The notes: generated from the letters alone by a model not told the origin. A stretch of 64,000 bases of DNA from Acinetobacter lwoffii (GCF_019048525.1 NZ_CP077369.1:1798001-1862000); one strand, 5' to 3'; positions 19,544 through 31,784 are shown, counted from the first letter of the stretch. A program made the numbers and translations.

Positions 19544-20062
19544 ATGAACAAGGTTTACCCTTTGTTAGCGTTTGCATTGTGGGCGAACGGGGCTTATGCA
19601 CATGATCAGATTAATAATACTGCAACCAAAATAGAGCCTGCTCAGGCAAAAGCCTTTAATGTGGGTGTTGGTTTTACCCAGAAATTACTGCATTTAAATA
19701 CCGAATGGGTGAACCCTTATGGGATTGCTTATGTGAAAGGTGGTGTTTTTCTGGATGATGATCGTACGATTGGCGGCCAGGCAGGCTTTCGTTATCCTGC
19801 ACATCTCACCGGTAAAGATAAAAATGGTTATTATGTCGGGGTTTATGCCGGTCATATCGACAGCAAACAGGTTGATGGCGAGTATGAAGGCCGTTTAGGT
19901 GCTGGTGTTGATTTGGCCTATGTTTTGCTTAGTTCAGAACGGATCAGCAGTTTTAGTATCGGGATCGGTGCCGGAGAGAAACTCGAAGACCGAAATGGTC
20001 GTGCTGTGGCTGAAACAGAACCCCGGCTACAATTTTCCTATACTTTAAGTATCGGTTTATAG
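19544..20062 (+). CDS. Predicted outer-membrane beta-barrel protein (YfaZ-like)
   Basis: The 172-residue protein has a cleavable signal peptide (MNKVYPLLAFALWANGAYA) and then alternating aromatic/hydrophobic strands ending RLQFSYTLSIGL. The C-terminal aromatic-x-aromatic type strand fits a small outer-membrane barrel. I only loosely associate it with YfaZ. It is divergent from mrdA, with ATG 19544 preceded by GGAAG. Confidence 0.5.
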   Translation: MNKVYPLLAFALWANGAYAHDQINNTATKIEPAQAKAFNVGVGFTQKLLHLNTEWVNPYGIAYVKGGVFLDDDRTIGGQAGFRYPAHLTGKDKNGYYVGVYAGHIDSKQVDGEYEGRLGAGVDLAYVLLSSERISSFSIGIGAGEKLEDRNGRAVAETEPRLQFSYTLSIGL

Positions 20063-20127
20063 ACAAAATATTCGACCTTATTAATATGTGTATTCTGTGA
20101 ACAAAAAATTAAATATGGAAGTTATGC

Positions 20128-21444
20128 ATGCTTGAGTACGTCAACGAGTTGTGGCAAACCTTTGTAAACCGCCCGGATTTTTGGGCCGTGCTCAGCATTA
20201 TTCCAGTGACTGCATTTGTAACCTGGGCTCACGTCTGGATGGCGCTGAAAATGGTCTTTTATCCGATCAATTTTTGGGGTTTCCATCTCGGGCCTTTACC
20301 TGTGGGCTGGCAGGGGATTGTGCCACGCAAAGCTGGACGTATTTCAGGCATTATTACCGATAACACACTGTCAAAATTAGGCTCTATCCGCGAATTTTTA
20401 CAGGCGATGGATCCGGATGATATGGCACGGATCATTGGCGAGCAGGTCGGTTTCGAACTGGAACATCTGATTGATGAAGTTATGATGGATCGCAATGCGG
20501 TGCTTTGGGAAAACCTGCCTTTTGCCATCAAACGCAGGATTTATGCACAAGCGCAAAAACAAATGCCGGCAATTTTGCGTGAATTAGTGACTGAGCTGAC
20601 CATGAACGTCGAGTCACTTGTAGATATGCGTGAAATGGTAGTGAGCCAGATGGAAGGCGACCGTCGCTTGATGGTGCGTATGTTCCTGAAGGTGGGTCAA
20701 AAAGAGATCAATTTTATCTGGCATATCAGTGCCCTCATCGGGATGTTCTTTGGGATTTTCCAGATGATTGTCTGGTTTGTAGTGCCGTGGCACTGGACTG
20801 TACCGTTCTGGGCTGCGATCTGGGGCTTTTTGACCAACTGGATCGCGATCTGGATGGTCTTCAATCCGCTCTATCCACACCCAGTAAAGTACCCGCAATT
20901 CTTTGCCCGTACCACAAATCGCAAGTTTCCGTGGATTAAGCCGGTGATTCCTCGTATCGGCACCTATAACATACAAGGCGCATTTATGAAACGTCAGGAT
21001 GAAGTCTCTGACGTCTTCGCAAGTGTAGTCACAGAAGACCTGATTACGTTAAAATCGATCATGACCGAGATGATGTATGGCGGCAGAAAAGACAAAACCC
21101 GCCGCATTATCAAACGTCATATTAATGAAATTATGGAAACACCCCTGGTTCGGACCTCTTTACAGCTGTCTTTAGGACCAAAAGAGTATGCAAAACTCAA
21201 GACGGACTTGATCGATCGCTCGATTGAAATTACGATGGTACCTGTATGCGACCCAGCATTTAATGCGAGCCGTGCACAGAAAATCTATCAAATGTTTAGA
21301 GACCGCATACGTGAGTTGACTCCGAAGGAGTTTCAGAATCTTTTACGTCCTGCATTTCAGGAAGATGAATGGATTCTGATTTTATTGGGTGGGGTAACCG
21401 GTTTTGTCGCGGGTTTAATCCATTTGTTTGTGGCTTTCTTATAA
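20128..21444 (+). CDS. DUF445 family inner-membrane protein
   Basis: The 438-residue protein has an N-terminal hydrophobic segment (FWAVLSIIPVTAFVTWAHVWMALKMV), then GFHLGPLPVGWQGIVPRKAGRISGI, typical of the DUF445/YheB family. Two central helices (IWHISALIGMFFGIFQMIVWF and a following WAAIWGFLTNWIAIWMV) and a C-terminal one (WILILLGGVTGFVAGLIHLFVAF) follow. The cellular role of the family is not established. It lies upstream of adk with a 75-base gap. Confidence 0.7.
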   Translation: MLEYVNELWQTFVNRPDFWAVLSIIPVTAFVTWAHVWMALKMVFYPINFWGFHLGPLPVGWQGIVPRKAGRISGIITDNTLSKLGSIREFLQAMDPDDMARIIGEQVGFELEHLIDEVMMDRNAVLWENLPFAIKRRIYAQAQKQMPAILRELVTELTMNVESLVDMREMVVSQMEGDRRLMVRMFLKVGQKEINFIWHISALIGMFFGIFQMIVWFVVPWHWTVPFWAAIWGFLTNWIAIWMVFNPLYPHPVKYPQFFARTTNRKFPWIKPVIPRIGTYNIQGAFMKRQDEVSDVFASVVTEDLITLKSIMTEMMYGGRKDKTRRIIKRHINEIMETPLVRTSLQLSLGPKEYAKLKTDLIDRSIEITMVPVCDPAFNASRAQKIYQMFRDRIRELTPKEFQNLLRPAFQEDEWILILLGGVTGFVAGLIHLFVAFL

Positions 21445-21507
21445 TGAGATGTCGGGGGACACAATCGGGTGATTGTGGTCGTGGCGTCATACATATTGTT
21501 TAAATGA

Positions 21508-22179
<672 letters not shown>

Positions 22180-22205
22180 TCGGCTGACGATGATTTTGAC
22201 AATCG

Positions 22206-22238
22206 GAGAGCCCTAAGTCATATTAGGGCTCTTTTTTA
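22206..22238 (+). terminator. Intrinsic terminator of adk
   Basis: GAGAGCCCTAA, loop GTCATA, TTAGGGCTC followed by TTTTTTATT, starting about 27 bases after the adk stop. Confidence 0.88.
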
Positions 22239-22267
22239 TTGCGTATTTGAACAGGGTACTTGTTGCT

Positions 22268-22480
22268 ATGAAATTTGGCGTATTGGTGTTGATGGTAGTC
22301 TTTCTGGCAGTATTGGTAGGTCTGTTCTATTTCAGTTTTAAAATGCTCAACAAAGTACGTCAGGAAGAACGTGCTGAAAATGCAGCAAAGCGACCTGAGC
22401 GCCAGCTCCATCCAAAATTACAAGCCGAACTTGAACAGCGCAAGCAGCAGGAAAAGGCTGAACAAGATCAGGATAAATAA
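22268..22480 (+). CDS. Small single-pass membrane protein
   Basis: From ATG 22268 the product is 70 residues: one strong membrane helix (FGVLVLMVVFLAVLVGLFYF), then a highly charged, helical Glu/Lys/Gln tail ending QDQDK. The upstream 7 codons (ATG-like start 22247) lie inside the adk terminator region and are less likely. No family is recognised. Confidence 0.6.
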   Translation: MKFGVLVLMVVFLAVLVGLFYFSFKMLNKVRQEERAENAAKRPERQLHPKLQAELEQRKQQEKAEQDQDK

Positions 22481-22596
22481 TCCATAATAGTTCAGCTCAG
22501 CTAAGAATTTAGTTTGAACGAAAAGCACTCTTCTCATAGTCGATAAAAAGGTGACACATTGGTCACCTATTTTTATCCCAGCTTGATCACGCCGTT

Positions 22597-23310
22597 CTAT
22601 TCAGCAAGCTCAATATTTTTCACTGCAATTTGGCGGGCTGCACCAAATTCAAACCGATCCGGCCAGTTACACACATCGGATACTACACATTCATGACATT
22701 TCGGTTTGCGCGCAATACACGTATAACGACCGTGTAAAATCAGCCAGTGATGTGAATCAATGATAAATTCCTTGGGAATGACTTTGACCAGACGGTGTTC
22801 AACTTCCAGCACATTTTTGCCAACCGCTAGTCCGGTACGGTTACCTACCCGGAAAATATGGGTATCAACCGCCATGGTCGGCTGACCAAAGGCCGTATTC
22901 AGTACCACATTCGCCGTTTTACGACCTACACCCGGCAGGGCTTCTAAGTCTGCACGATTGTCCGGTACGATGCTGTTGTGCTTCTGAATCAGCATCTCGC
23001 AGGCTTTAATCACGTTGACCGCTTTCGAGTTATATAAACCAATGGTCTTGATATATTCCTTCAAGCCGTCCACACCTAGCGCATAAATGGCTTCCGGTGT
23101 ATTGGCGACTGGAAAGAGTTTGTCTGTGGCTTTGTTGACGCTGACATCGGTAGCTTGAGCAGAGAGCGTGACCGCGACCAGTAATTCAAAGGGATTGGAA
23201 TAATTCAGCTCAGTTTTTGGGTTAGGCCGCTGTTCACGCAGGCGTTCAAAAAAGGTCTGAATCTGCTTTTTGGTCATGTTTTTAACGAGCTTGGCCTTTG
23301 CTGTGGTCAT
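22597..23310 (-). CDS. nth: Endonuclease III (DNA glycosylase/AP lyase)
   Basis: Nth removes oxidised pyrimidines. The 237 residues contain the helix-hairpin-helix LPGVGRKTANVVL with the catalytic Lys, the catalytic Asp in VDTHIFRVGNRT, and the C-terminal [4Fe-4S] cluster pattern in CIARKPKCHECVVSDVC (C-x6-C-x2-C-x5-C). ATG 23310 is chosen because AGGGA lies 6 bases upstream; an inner ATG at 23277 matches the E. coli start. It begins 3 bases after the rsxB stop, so the two are co-translated. Confidence 0.95.
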   Translation of the reverse strand: MTTAKAKLVKNMTKKQIQTFFERLREQRPNPKTELNYSNPFELLVAVTLSAQATDVSVNKATDKLFPVANTPEAIYALGVDGLKEYIKTIGLYNSKAVNVIKACEMLIQKHNSIVPDNRADLEALPGVGRKTANVVLNTAFGQPTMAVDTHIFRVGNRTGLAVGKNVLEVEHRLVKVIPKEFIIDSHHWLILHGRYTCIARKPKCHECVVSDVCNWPDRFEFGAARQIAVKNIELAE

Positions 23311-23313
23311 GTT

Positions 23314-24105
23314 CTATCCCTGTAAAGCCTGTAATTGCTGTGTCAGTTCTTCCAGTTGGGTGCGTTTTCGGGCATCTTCACGAACCGAAAGCTGTTTTTC
23401 CAGTTTTTTAATTTGGGTACGTAGTTTTGCCAGTTCAATCGTGGTCTTGGAATCGAAAGCTACAGGTGCATTCTCTGGCTTGCTCGCGACTTCAATCACA
23501 GGAAGTTGCTCATTTAAAGCAGAGAAACGGGCAAACAGGGCAGTATCGATTTCTGCACGGACCACAGGTCCCTTACGATCGGTACGCCGTTTTTCTTCAC
23601 GCTGGATGTGCGCATAGTAACGCTGACGCAGATCATCCTGTTCAGCAAGACGCTGAGCTTCAGTCGGCAAGGGTTGTTGATCTTCAACCAGATCGATGCA
23701 GTCTACCGGACAAGGGGGAATACACAGCTCACAGCCAGTACAGAGGTCGGTCAGAATGGTATGCATCAGTTTGCCTGAGCCAATAATCGCATCGACGGGG
23801 CAGGCGCTAATACATTTGGTACAGCCAATACATTCATCTTCACGAATTACGGCTTTGATGCGCTGAGGACGACCATCGGCTTGAACTGGCCAGACACTTT
23901 CTTCTGCCACAAGTTTAGGGCGATTTAATAATCTAGCCAAAGCATCGGCAACAGGCTGTCCGCCCGGCACACATTTATTGGCATTTTCACCCTCAGCAAT
24001 CGACTGGGCATAAGGTAAACATCCGTCACGATGACCACAGAGTCCACATTGGGTTTGAGGGAGTAAAGCATCAATCGATTGGACCAGAGAAATTGGCGAA
24101 TTCAT
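23314..24105 (-). CDS. rsxB: Soluble RsxB/RnfB-like iron-sulfur protein
   Basis: The 263-residue protein starts with an N-terminal four-cysteine cluster domain ([20 protein letters not shown] and C-V-P-G-G), continues with two ferredoxin-type 4Fe-4S motifs ([16 protein letters not shown] and [16 protein letters not shown]), and ends in a Glu/Lys/Gln-rich C-terminal coiled-coil (residues about 200-263). Canonical RnfB has an N-terminal membrane helix and sits in a six-gene membrane complex. Here there is neither a membrane helix nor rnfA, C, D, G or E nearby. The link to nth matches the rnf-nth order of other gammaproteobacteria. An electron carrier or Fe-S supplier role is inferred. Confidence 0.85.
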   Translation of the reverse strand: MNSPISLVQSIDALLPQTQCGLCGHRDGCLPYAQSIAEGENANKCVPGGQPVADALARLLNRPKLVAEESVWPVQADGRPQRIKAVIREDECIGCTKCISACPVDAIIGSGKLMHTILTDLCTGCELCIPPCPVDCIDLVEDQQPLPTEAQRLAEQDDLRQRYYAHIQREEKRRTDRKGPVVRAEIDTALFARFSALNEQLPVIEVASKPENAPVAFDSKTTIELAKLRTQIKKLEKQLSVREDARKRTQLEELTQQLQALQG

Positions 24106-25796
<1,691 letters not shown>

Positions 25797-25816
25797 GTCT
25801 GACTTAGTCTAAGCTG

Positions 25817-25848
25817 AAAAAACCGGGGCTGTTGCCCCGGTTTTTTTA
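25817..25848 (+). terminator. Intrinsic terminator of gdhA
   Basis: AAAAAACCGGGGC, loop TGTT, GCCCCGGTTTTTTT about 20 bases after the stop. Its symmetry suits the convergent gene at 25867 as well. Confidence 0.92.
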
Positions 25849-25866
25849 TATCTGGTATTTTTAGCC

Positions 25867-26640
25867 TTAAAGAGCACCCTTAACTAATTCACGCTCAACC
25901 GCCATATCAAAAATATAGGCATATTTCGATTGATCAGCTGCCGTATGCTTAATTTCAAAACGTTTGACCCGAATAATCTGCCGTTCATTTGGTGAATGCC
26001 GAAAACCTTCAATCTGATCATAGAATAAAGTCCAGTCCTTATCGACCTGAGTTTTCAGGCCATTCTGATCATATTTCACTTCTTTGACTTGCAAGCAGCT
26101 TTGTTGGGTTACGCCGGTACATTGTTTGGTATCGGGGGAAATTTCCAGAAAAATTGTTTCAGCCTGTCCTTGGTATTTGGTTTCCGGAGTCATTTTCCCG
26201 ATAAATTCATAGGTTTGACCATTTGCGGCCATCAACGTCAGGGTCGGCTTGTCAGGATCTGTGGTATTGAGCGTAAAAGGAATGTCACGCTTCTGTAAAA
26301 GTTGGCTGACAAAACGTTCCTGCTCCATCAATGCTGCATCACAGGCCATTTCAGTGCCTATAACTTCGCTGGTGGTGATGATATTGTTTTTGACTGACCA
26401 GGTCGTCCCGAGTCCATTACAGCCCGTCACGGCGCTCAGCCGGCCTTGAGCGTTGAAACTCAGTACAACGGGTCGTTCTAGTCCACGATTCAGTTCCCAG
26501 TAATAGGCTGGAAGAATCTGATCTGCATTTTTTTGTTGGATGGTGGCCACCGCAAGATCTCCAGCTCGTTGAATATCACTGGACTGACAGCCTGCAAAAG
26601 TTAAAGGCAATAATGCCAGCACAATAAATTTTAATTTCAT
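25867..26640 (-). CDS. META-domain lipoprotein with DUF4377-like C-terminus
   Basis: From ATG 26640 it is 257 residues: MKLKFIVLALLPLTFAGCQSSD (lipobox FAGC), then a META/HslJ-type domain (WELNRGLERPVVLSF, GRLSAVTGCNGLGTTW, EMACDAALMEQERFV). A C-terminal part with YQGQAETIFLEISPDTKQCTG and QSCLQVKEV resembles DUF4377. HslJ-like domains are linked to heat stress and novobiocin tolerance in other bacteria; the function here is only family-based. The 23 codons upstream of the ATG are in frame but lack signal-peptide character. Confidence 0.75.
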   Translation of the reverse strand: MKLKFIVLALLPLTFAGCQSSDIQRAGDLAVATIQQKNADQILPAYYWELNRGLERPVVLSFNAQGRLSAVTGCNGLGTTWSVKNNIITTSEVIGTEMACDAALMEQERFVSQLLQKRDIPFTLNTTDPDKPTLTLMAANGQTYEFIGKMTPETKYQGQAETIFLEISPDTKQCTGVTQQSCLQVKEVKYDQNGLKTQVDKDWTLFYDQIEGFRHSPNERQIIRVKRFEIKHTAADQSKYAYIFDMAVERELVKGAL

Positions 26641-26767
26641 GGACTTATAATGAAGTATATAAAGTTCAAACAATAATAATGGATGTATTGCAAAAAAATA
26701 TGGATACATTTCGCAGCTTTGAGTTGCAAAATGTATCCATCATTAAGATTTTAGCGCTGAAGCAAGA

Positions 26768-27544
26768 TTAATCGAAGCGGTAAATATCCATACCGAGTGA
26801 ACCCATGGTGAAACTGCTATGTACCAGACTAAAACGCTGACCTGTGCCTATCGCAAAGAAAATCGGAGCAAAATGTTCCAGCGTTGGATGATTCCGTGCC
26901 ATATGCGGAATATTGGACCAGTCCAGTACAGCATCATAATCATTGTGCGTCAGTTTATGCACCACAAAATTACGGAAGCCTGAGGCCCATTCGGGTACAT
27001 CAGCAGCCGATCCATCCCAAGACAGTTCACGTAAATTATGGGTAATACTGCCCGAACCAATCAGCAGGATTTGCTGTTCACGTAAAGGTGCGAGACTTTG
27101 ACCAATCTGATAAATTTCATCCGCACTCATCGACATGGGTAAGGAAATTTCTACCACGGGAATGTTGGCATCTGGATACATATGTAGCAGCGGCATCCAT
27201 ACCCCATGATCACGCGGACGAGTACTGTTGGCATGTGCAGAAAAGCCGGCATTGGCCAGCAAGCCTAAGACTTTCTCGGCCAATTCAGGATTTCCCGGTG
27301 CAGGGTAGCGTAATTGATAAAGTTCAGGCGGGAAACCACGAAAATCATGCCAAGTTTCTGGGCGAATTGCGCTACTGACTTCCAACGCATCACTTTCCCA
27401 ATGCGCAGACATCACAATAATCGCTTCCGGGCGTGGCAGATTTTCGCTCAAACGATGCAAGGCAGGACCCACTTGCTCAGGATTCAGCGCCAGCATAGGA
27501 GAGCCATGAGAAATAAATAAGCCGGGCAACGTTTGTAAGTTCAT
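26768..27544 (-). CDS. ygiD: DODA-type extradiol dioxygenase (YgiD-like)
   Basis: The 258-residue protein belongs to the LigB-type extradiol dioxygenases. The family zinc/iron histidines fall in LFISHGSPML, IVMSAHWESD and RDHGVWMPLLHM, and the conserved GSGSITHNLREL is present. The bacterial YgiD enzyme opens 4,5-DOPA-type catechols. The natural substrate is uncertain. It is separated from rlmH by about 110 bases on the same strand. Confidence 0.85.
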   Translation of the reverse strand: MNLQTLPGLFISHGSPMLALNPEQVGPALHRLSENLPRPEAIIVMSAHWESDALEVSSAIRPETWHDFRGFPPELYQLRYPAPGNPELAEKVLGLLANAGFSAHANSTRPRDHGVWMPLLHMYPDANIPVVEISLPMSMSADEIYQIGQSLAPLREQQILLIGSGSITHNLRELSWDGSAADVPEWASGFRNFVVHKLTHNDYDAVLDWSNIPHMARNHPTLEHFAPIFFAIGTGQRFSLVHSSFTMGSLGMDIYRFD

Positions 27545-27655
27545 AAGTCAAACCACATCTGGAAAGATACCTCAATAATGCATGAAAAATAGAAATAAGA
27601 GCAGGAGATATTATTCAACAAAACGTTGCATATAAAGAACGCTTCAGCAAAATCA

Positions 27656-28138
27656 TTAGCCTGCCCGATGATAAGGATGGTTGTTATTGATGCTCATGGC
27701 ACGATAAAGCTGCTCGATCAGCATGACACGTACCAGTGGATGCGGCAGGGTTAACTTGGAAAGTGACCAGTGCCATGCAGCAGCTTTACGCACGGCTTCT
27801 GAGTGACCATCCGGCCCGCCAATCGCAAGTGCTACATCATTGCCTTCCAGCATCCAGCCTTTCATGGTTTCAGCCAGTTTTTCGGTACTGAATTCACGTC
27901 CGCCCACTTCAAGCGCAATCAGGGTTTCATTCTGCTTGAGCGCATTTAAAATACTGTCGCCCTCAATATTACGGTATTTCAGAATATCCGCTTCAGAATC
28001 ATTTTTCCCGCGCTTGGCCATCGGCAGTTCAATAATCTGGGTCTGTACAAAAGGCTGAATACGTTTGAAATAATCTTCAAAACCAGTCAGCACCCACGCT
28101 GGCATTTTTTGACCAATGGTTAGGATACGGATTTTCAT
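27656..28138 (-). CDS. rlmH: 23S rRNA (pseudouridine1915-N3)-methyltransferase RlmH
   Basis: RlmH is the SPOUT-fold enzyme that methylates pseudouridine 1915 on assembled 70S ribosomes. The 160 residues include FEDYFKRIQPF, the knot segment ALAIGGPDGHS and the C-terminal LPHPLVRVMLIEQLYRAMSI with NNHPYHR. Length and motifs match the family (about 155). It lies upstream of the YgiD-like gene. Confidence 0.95.
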   Translation of the reverse strand: MKIRILTIGQKMPAWVLTGFEDYFKRIQPFVQTQIIELPMAKRGKNDSEADILKYRNIEGDSILNALKQNETLIALEVGGREFSTEKLAETMKGWMLEGNDVALAIGGPDGHSEAVRKAAAWHWSLSKLTLPHPLVRVMLIEQLYRAMSINNNHPYHRAG

Positions 28139-28290
28139 ACAGACAGATCAATAATTGGATACCTCATTATAACGATCAAACAACATGAAGTTGAGCAGGG
28201 AAACAAATTGAAATTGAAATGAGAGATTTAGTGTTGCTTTAATGTCCGTAGTTCAAGTATCCGCTTGATAAAGGAATGGAATAATAATAA

Positions 28291-29238
28291 ATGCGGAACA
28301 GTGTCATGATAAAAGGATGTTGTACTGTGCTGCTGTTACTGATAGGCCTCATGGGGCCTAGTCTCTGTGCAGCCAATTCGAGCAAAAATGCTCAGGTCTC
28401 TCATCTGGAATTATTTTTTAGCCAGATCATGAGTGTTGATGAATACCGAAATTATAAAAATCTGAAAGAGCTGAATCGGGTATCTGCCTGGATTAAAGGG
28501 CAGATGCAGCGCTTTGGCATCCCATGCCAGTTTCAGGTCTATGTGGTCAATAACCTGAGCTACCGAAATGTCATCTGTAGTTTGGATACTCAAGCCAAAA
28601 CCAAAATGGTAATGGGAGCACATTATGATGTTTTCAGTGCCCGATATGGGGCTGATAATAATGCCTCAGGTGTGGTGGGCTTAGTAGAAACAGCAAGACT
28701 ACTCGCTTTACAAAAATCCAAGCTCAAACATAATGTCGAATTTGCTTTCTATACGCTTGAAGAGCCGCCTTTTTTCAAGACAGAACATATGGGCAGTTAT
28801 ATGCATGCCAAGTCTTTAAAAAAGCAGAAGCAGAAAATTGAGGGCGTGGTGATTCTGGATTCGATTGGTTATTTTGATGAACATCAGGTGCAGAGCTATC
28901 CGGTGGGATTAAAATGGATTTATCCACGACATGGCAATTTCATTGCAGCCATTGGGCATTTAGCCTCAACTGGCCTGACTGGAGATTATTGTGATGCCAT
29001 GCAGCGTTTTAACCGTCTGGAATGTCAACGCTTTGTCAGCCCAAGTTTTGCTCAGGATATGAATTTCTCGGGCTATCTGAATTATGCCAAATTCAACTAT
29101 TCGACCATGCTGATTACCGATACTGCGAGTTATCGTAATCCTTATTACAATACCGAATTGGATACCCTCGACAAGCTTGATCTGAACAAGATGACTCATG
29201 TGATTGATGGATTGGTTACGATGGCACTACAGCCATAA
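28291..29238 (+). CDS. Exported M28-family metallopeptidase
   Basis: The 315-residue protein has an N-terminal signal peptide (hydrophobic core CTVLLLLIGLMGPSLCAA) and an M28 aminopeptidase-like zinc site: VMGAHYDVF (His), GADNNASGVVGLVE (Asp), YTLEEPPFF (catalytic Glu pair) and VILDSIGYFD. Members cleave N-terminal residues from peptides in the periplasm or outside the cell. It is a single gene, divergent from rlmH, with a hairpin at the end. Confidence 0.8.
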   Translation: MRNSVMIKGCCTVLLLLIGLMGPSLCAANSSKNAQVSHLELFFSQIMSVDEYRNYKNLKELNRVSAWIKGQMQRFGIPCQFQVYVVNNLSYRNVICSLDTQAKTKMVMGAHYDVFSARYGADNNASGVVGLVETARLLALQKSKLKHNVEFAFYTLEEPPFFKTEHMGSYMHAKSLKKQKQKIEGVVILDSIGYFDEHQVQSYPVGLKWIYPRHGNFIAAIGHLASTGLTGDYCDAMQRFNRLECQRFVSPSFAQDMNFSGYLNYAKFNYSTMLITDTASYRNPYYNTELDTLDKLDLNKMTHVIDGLVTMALQP

Positions 29239-29265
29239 TTCAGTTGTTTTATTCAATAACTCAAT

Positions 29266-29293
29266 AAAAAACCCTGCCGAAGCAGGGTTTTTT
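29266..29293. terminator. Bidirectional terminator between M28 peptidase gene and lon
   Basis: AAAAACCCTGC, loop CGAA, GCAGGGTTTTTTT. The A-run before and T-run after suit both convergent genes. Confidence 0.9.
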
Positions 29294-29310
29294 ATATGAA
29301 ACATCAAGTC

Positions 29311-31737
29311 TTAATGACGCGCTGCTTTCGCTTCTTCTTTGGTTTTCACAATTGGTGCTTTAACCAAGGCTTTTGGCAAAGAGGTCAGTGCCAGCGGTAA
29401 AATCTCATCAATCGATTTTACGGCTTTAATTTCTAGACCTTCTTTGACATTTTCTGGAATTTCCGCCAGGTCACGTACGTTTTCCTGTGGAATGAATACC
29501 AGCTTGATGCCACCACGATGGGCTGCCAAAAGTTTCTCTTTCAAGCCACCGATACGCAGCGCACGACCGCCCAGACTGGTTTCACCTGTCATCGCGATAT
29601 CCGGACGAATCGGGATACCCGTGAAAGCAGATACCAATGCTGTAGTCAAAGCCAAACCTGCCGATGGACCATCTTTCGGTGTTGCGCCTTCAGGTAAATG
29701 CACATGCACGTCGGTTTCTTCAAAGCGCGAGGCTTCGATGCCGAGTTCATCCGCACGGGTACGCACTACAGTCATCGCAGCGGTAATCGATTCTTTCATG
29801 ACATCGCCAAGAGAACCGGTGGTAATGAACTTGCCTTTACCTGGGACTGCTGCAACTTCAATGGTCAGTAATTCACCGCCGACAGAAGTCCAAGCCAGAC
29901 CATTTACACGGCCAATTTGCGCTTCTTCTTCCGCCATACCGTAGTCAAATTTATGTGGACCCAAGTAATCTGGAAGATTTCCTGCGGTCACTTCAACCTG
30001 AAGGTTTTTGGCTTTCTTGCTAACCGCTTCTTTTACCACTTTACGTGCAATTTTTGACACTTCACGTTCAAGGTTACGAACACCGGCTTCACGGGTATAA
30101 CGGCGCACGATGTCACGAATCGCCTCTTCATGCACGGTCAATTCTTTGGCACGTAGACCATTGTTCTTGATTGCTTTAGGAACAAGGTAACGGTCCGCAA
30201 TATTGACTTTCTCTTCTTCGGTATAACCCGGGAGACGAATCACTTCCATACGGTCCAGTAGGGCCTCAGGAATGTTCATGCTGTTCGCGGTACAGATAAA
30301 CATCACTTCAGACAGGTCCAGATCCAAATCCAGATAGTGATCGCTGAACTTGTTGTTTTGTGATGGATCAAGTACCTCAAGCATCGCAGAAGCCGGATCG
30401 CCACGGTAGTCTTGCGCCATCTTGTCGATTTCATCGAGCAGGAACAACGGGTTTTTTACACCCACTTTAGTCAATGACTGCACAATTTTACCTGGCATCG
30501 CACCGATATAGGTACGACGGTGACCGCGAATTTCCGCTTCATCACGCACGCCGCCCAGTGCCATACGCACGAACTCACGACCAGTTGCTTTGGCAATTGA
30601 TTCACCGAGTGAAGTTTTACCCACACCTGGAGGACCAACCAGACACAGAATCGGGCCACGCAATTTTTTCACGCGTGACTGAACTGCCAGATATTCCACA
30701 ATGCGATCTTTGACATCGTCCAGACCATAATGGTCTGCATCCAGAATTTCCTGTGCTTTGCTCAGGTTAATGCTGACTTTGCTGGCTTTATTCCATGGTG
30801 TATCCAGAATGACTTCCAGATAGTTACGTACCACAGCAGCTTCACTTGAAGCAGGCTGCATCGCTTTTAATTTACGGAATTCAGCTTCTGCTTTTTTACG
30901 TACATGCTCAGGCAAATCTGCTTCAGCCAGACGTTTTTCAATTTCAGCGACATCGTCTTCCGCACCACCATTCATATCAGAAAGCTCGCGCTGAATGACT
31001 TTCATTTTTTCATTCAGGAAATATTCGCGCTGGTTCTTTTCCATCTGACGTTTAACAGAATCATGCAGGGTTTGCTCAATCTGTTGTTCTTCAGACTGTT
31101 GCAATAGATAAGTCATCAGCTCAGTCAAATGCGCTTCGAATTCGTCATGTTCCAGGAATTTCTGTTTGACATCAATATTCAAGGGAACACGGGTTGCGAC
31201 GAAGAACAATAACTGTAATAGATCTTCAATTTTGTTGGCTGCGGTGATCAGTTCACGCGCATTACGAAGTTTCGCTTCTGCATATTGAGCGAAAAGCGCA
31301 CGTAATTCCTGCAAGCGCACAGCTTGGGTGTCTGCATCGACGCTCACCGTCATTGGGCTGAGTTCATGCTCTGCTGTCAGATACTCAGTTTCGTCAATGA
31401 TAGTTTTCAGCTTGGCACGGTGCAGGCCTTCGATCAGGACTTTAATACAGTTTTCATCATTTTCGTGATTCACAACTTGCACAATCTTCGCGACAGTACC
31501 GTATTGATATAAATTGTCGTGATCAATTTCTTCTGTAAGCGAATCTTTTTGCGCAACTACAAATACTAGATTGTCACTGTTACGAGCCACATCAACTGCA
31601 TTGATCGATTTTTCACGACCGACAAACAGCGCAATTTGCATATGTGGATAAACCACCACATCACGCAGCGCCAAAAGGGGTAATACACTTGGAACCTGAG
31701 GCTCTAAGGTTTCTTGATTCATAATAATTTCAGACAT
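29311..31737 (-). CDS. lon: ATP-dependent protease Lon
   Basis: Lon is the hexameric AAA+ serine protease degrading misfolded and regulatory proteins. From ATG 31737 the protein is 808 residues. It has an N-terminal substrate domain (VLPLLALRDVVVYPHM), the AAA+ Walker A GPPGVGKTSLGES (about residue 369), Walker B FLLDEIDKM, and the protease Ser in TPKDGPSAGLA (about 690), with the Lys partner further on. AGGAG 5 bases before this ATG settles the start. A sigma-32-like promoter is visible at 31785-31807. Confidence 0.97.
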   Translation of the reverse strand: MSEIIMNQETLEPQVPSVLPLLALRDVVVYPHMQIALFVGREKSINAVDVARNSDNLVFVVAQKDSLTEEIDHDNLYQYGTVAKIVQVVNHENDENCIKVLIEGLHRAKLKTIIDETEYLTAEHELSPMTVSVDADTQAVRLQELRALFAQYAEAKLRNARELITAANKIEDLLQLLFFVATRVPLNIDVKQKFLEHDEFEAHLTELMTYLLQQSEEQQIEQTLHDSVKRQMEKNQREYFLNEKMKVIQRELSDMNGGAEDDVAEIEKRLAEADLPEHVRKKAEAEFRKLKAMQPASSEAAVVRNYLEVILDTPWNKASKVSINLSKAQEILDADHYGLDDVKDRIVEYLAVQSRVKKLRGPILCLVGPPGVGKTSLGESIAKATGREFVRMALGGVRDEAEIRGHRRTYIGAMPGKIVQSLTKVGVKNPLFLLDEIDKMAQDYRGDPASAMLEVLDPSQNNKFSDHYLDLDLDLSEVMFICTANSMNIPEALLDRMEVIRLPGYTEEEKVNIADRYLVPKAIKNNGLRAKELTVHEEAIRDIVRRYTREAGVRNLEREVSKIARKVVKEAVSKKAKNLQVEVTAGNLPDYLGPHKFDYGMAEEEAQIGRVNGLAWTSVGGELLTIEVAAVPGKGKFITTGSLGDVMKESITAAMTVVRTRADELGIEASRFEETDVHVHLPEGATPKDGPSAGLALTTALVSAFTGIPIRPDIAMTGETSLGGRALRIGGLKEKLLAAHRGGIKLVFIPQENVRDLAEIPENVKEGLEIKAVKSIDEILPLALTSLPKALVKAPIVKTKEEAKAARH

Positions 31738-31784
31738 GAGCACTCCTAATGAGTGACAACGGTGTTGCCATGCTTTTAATAGTG

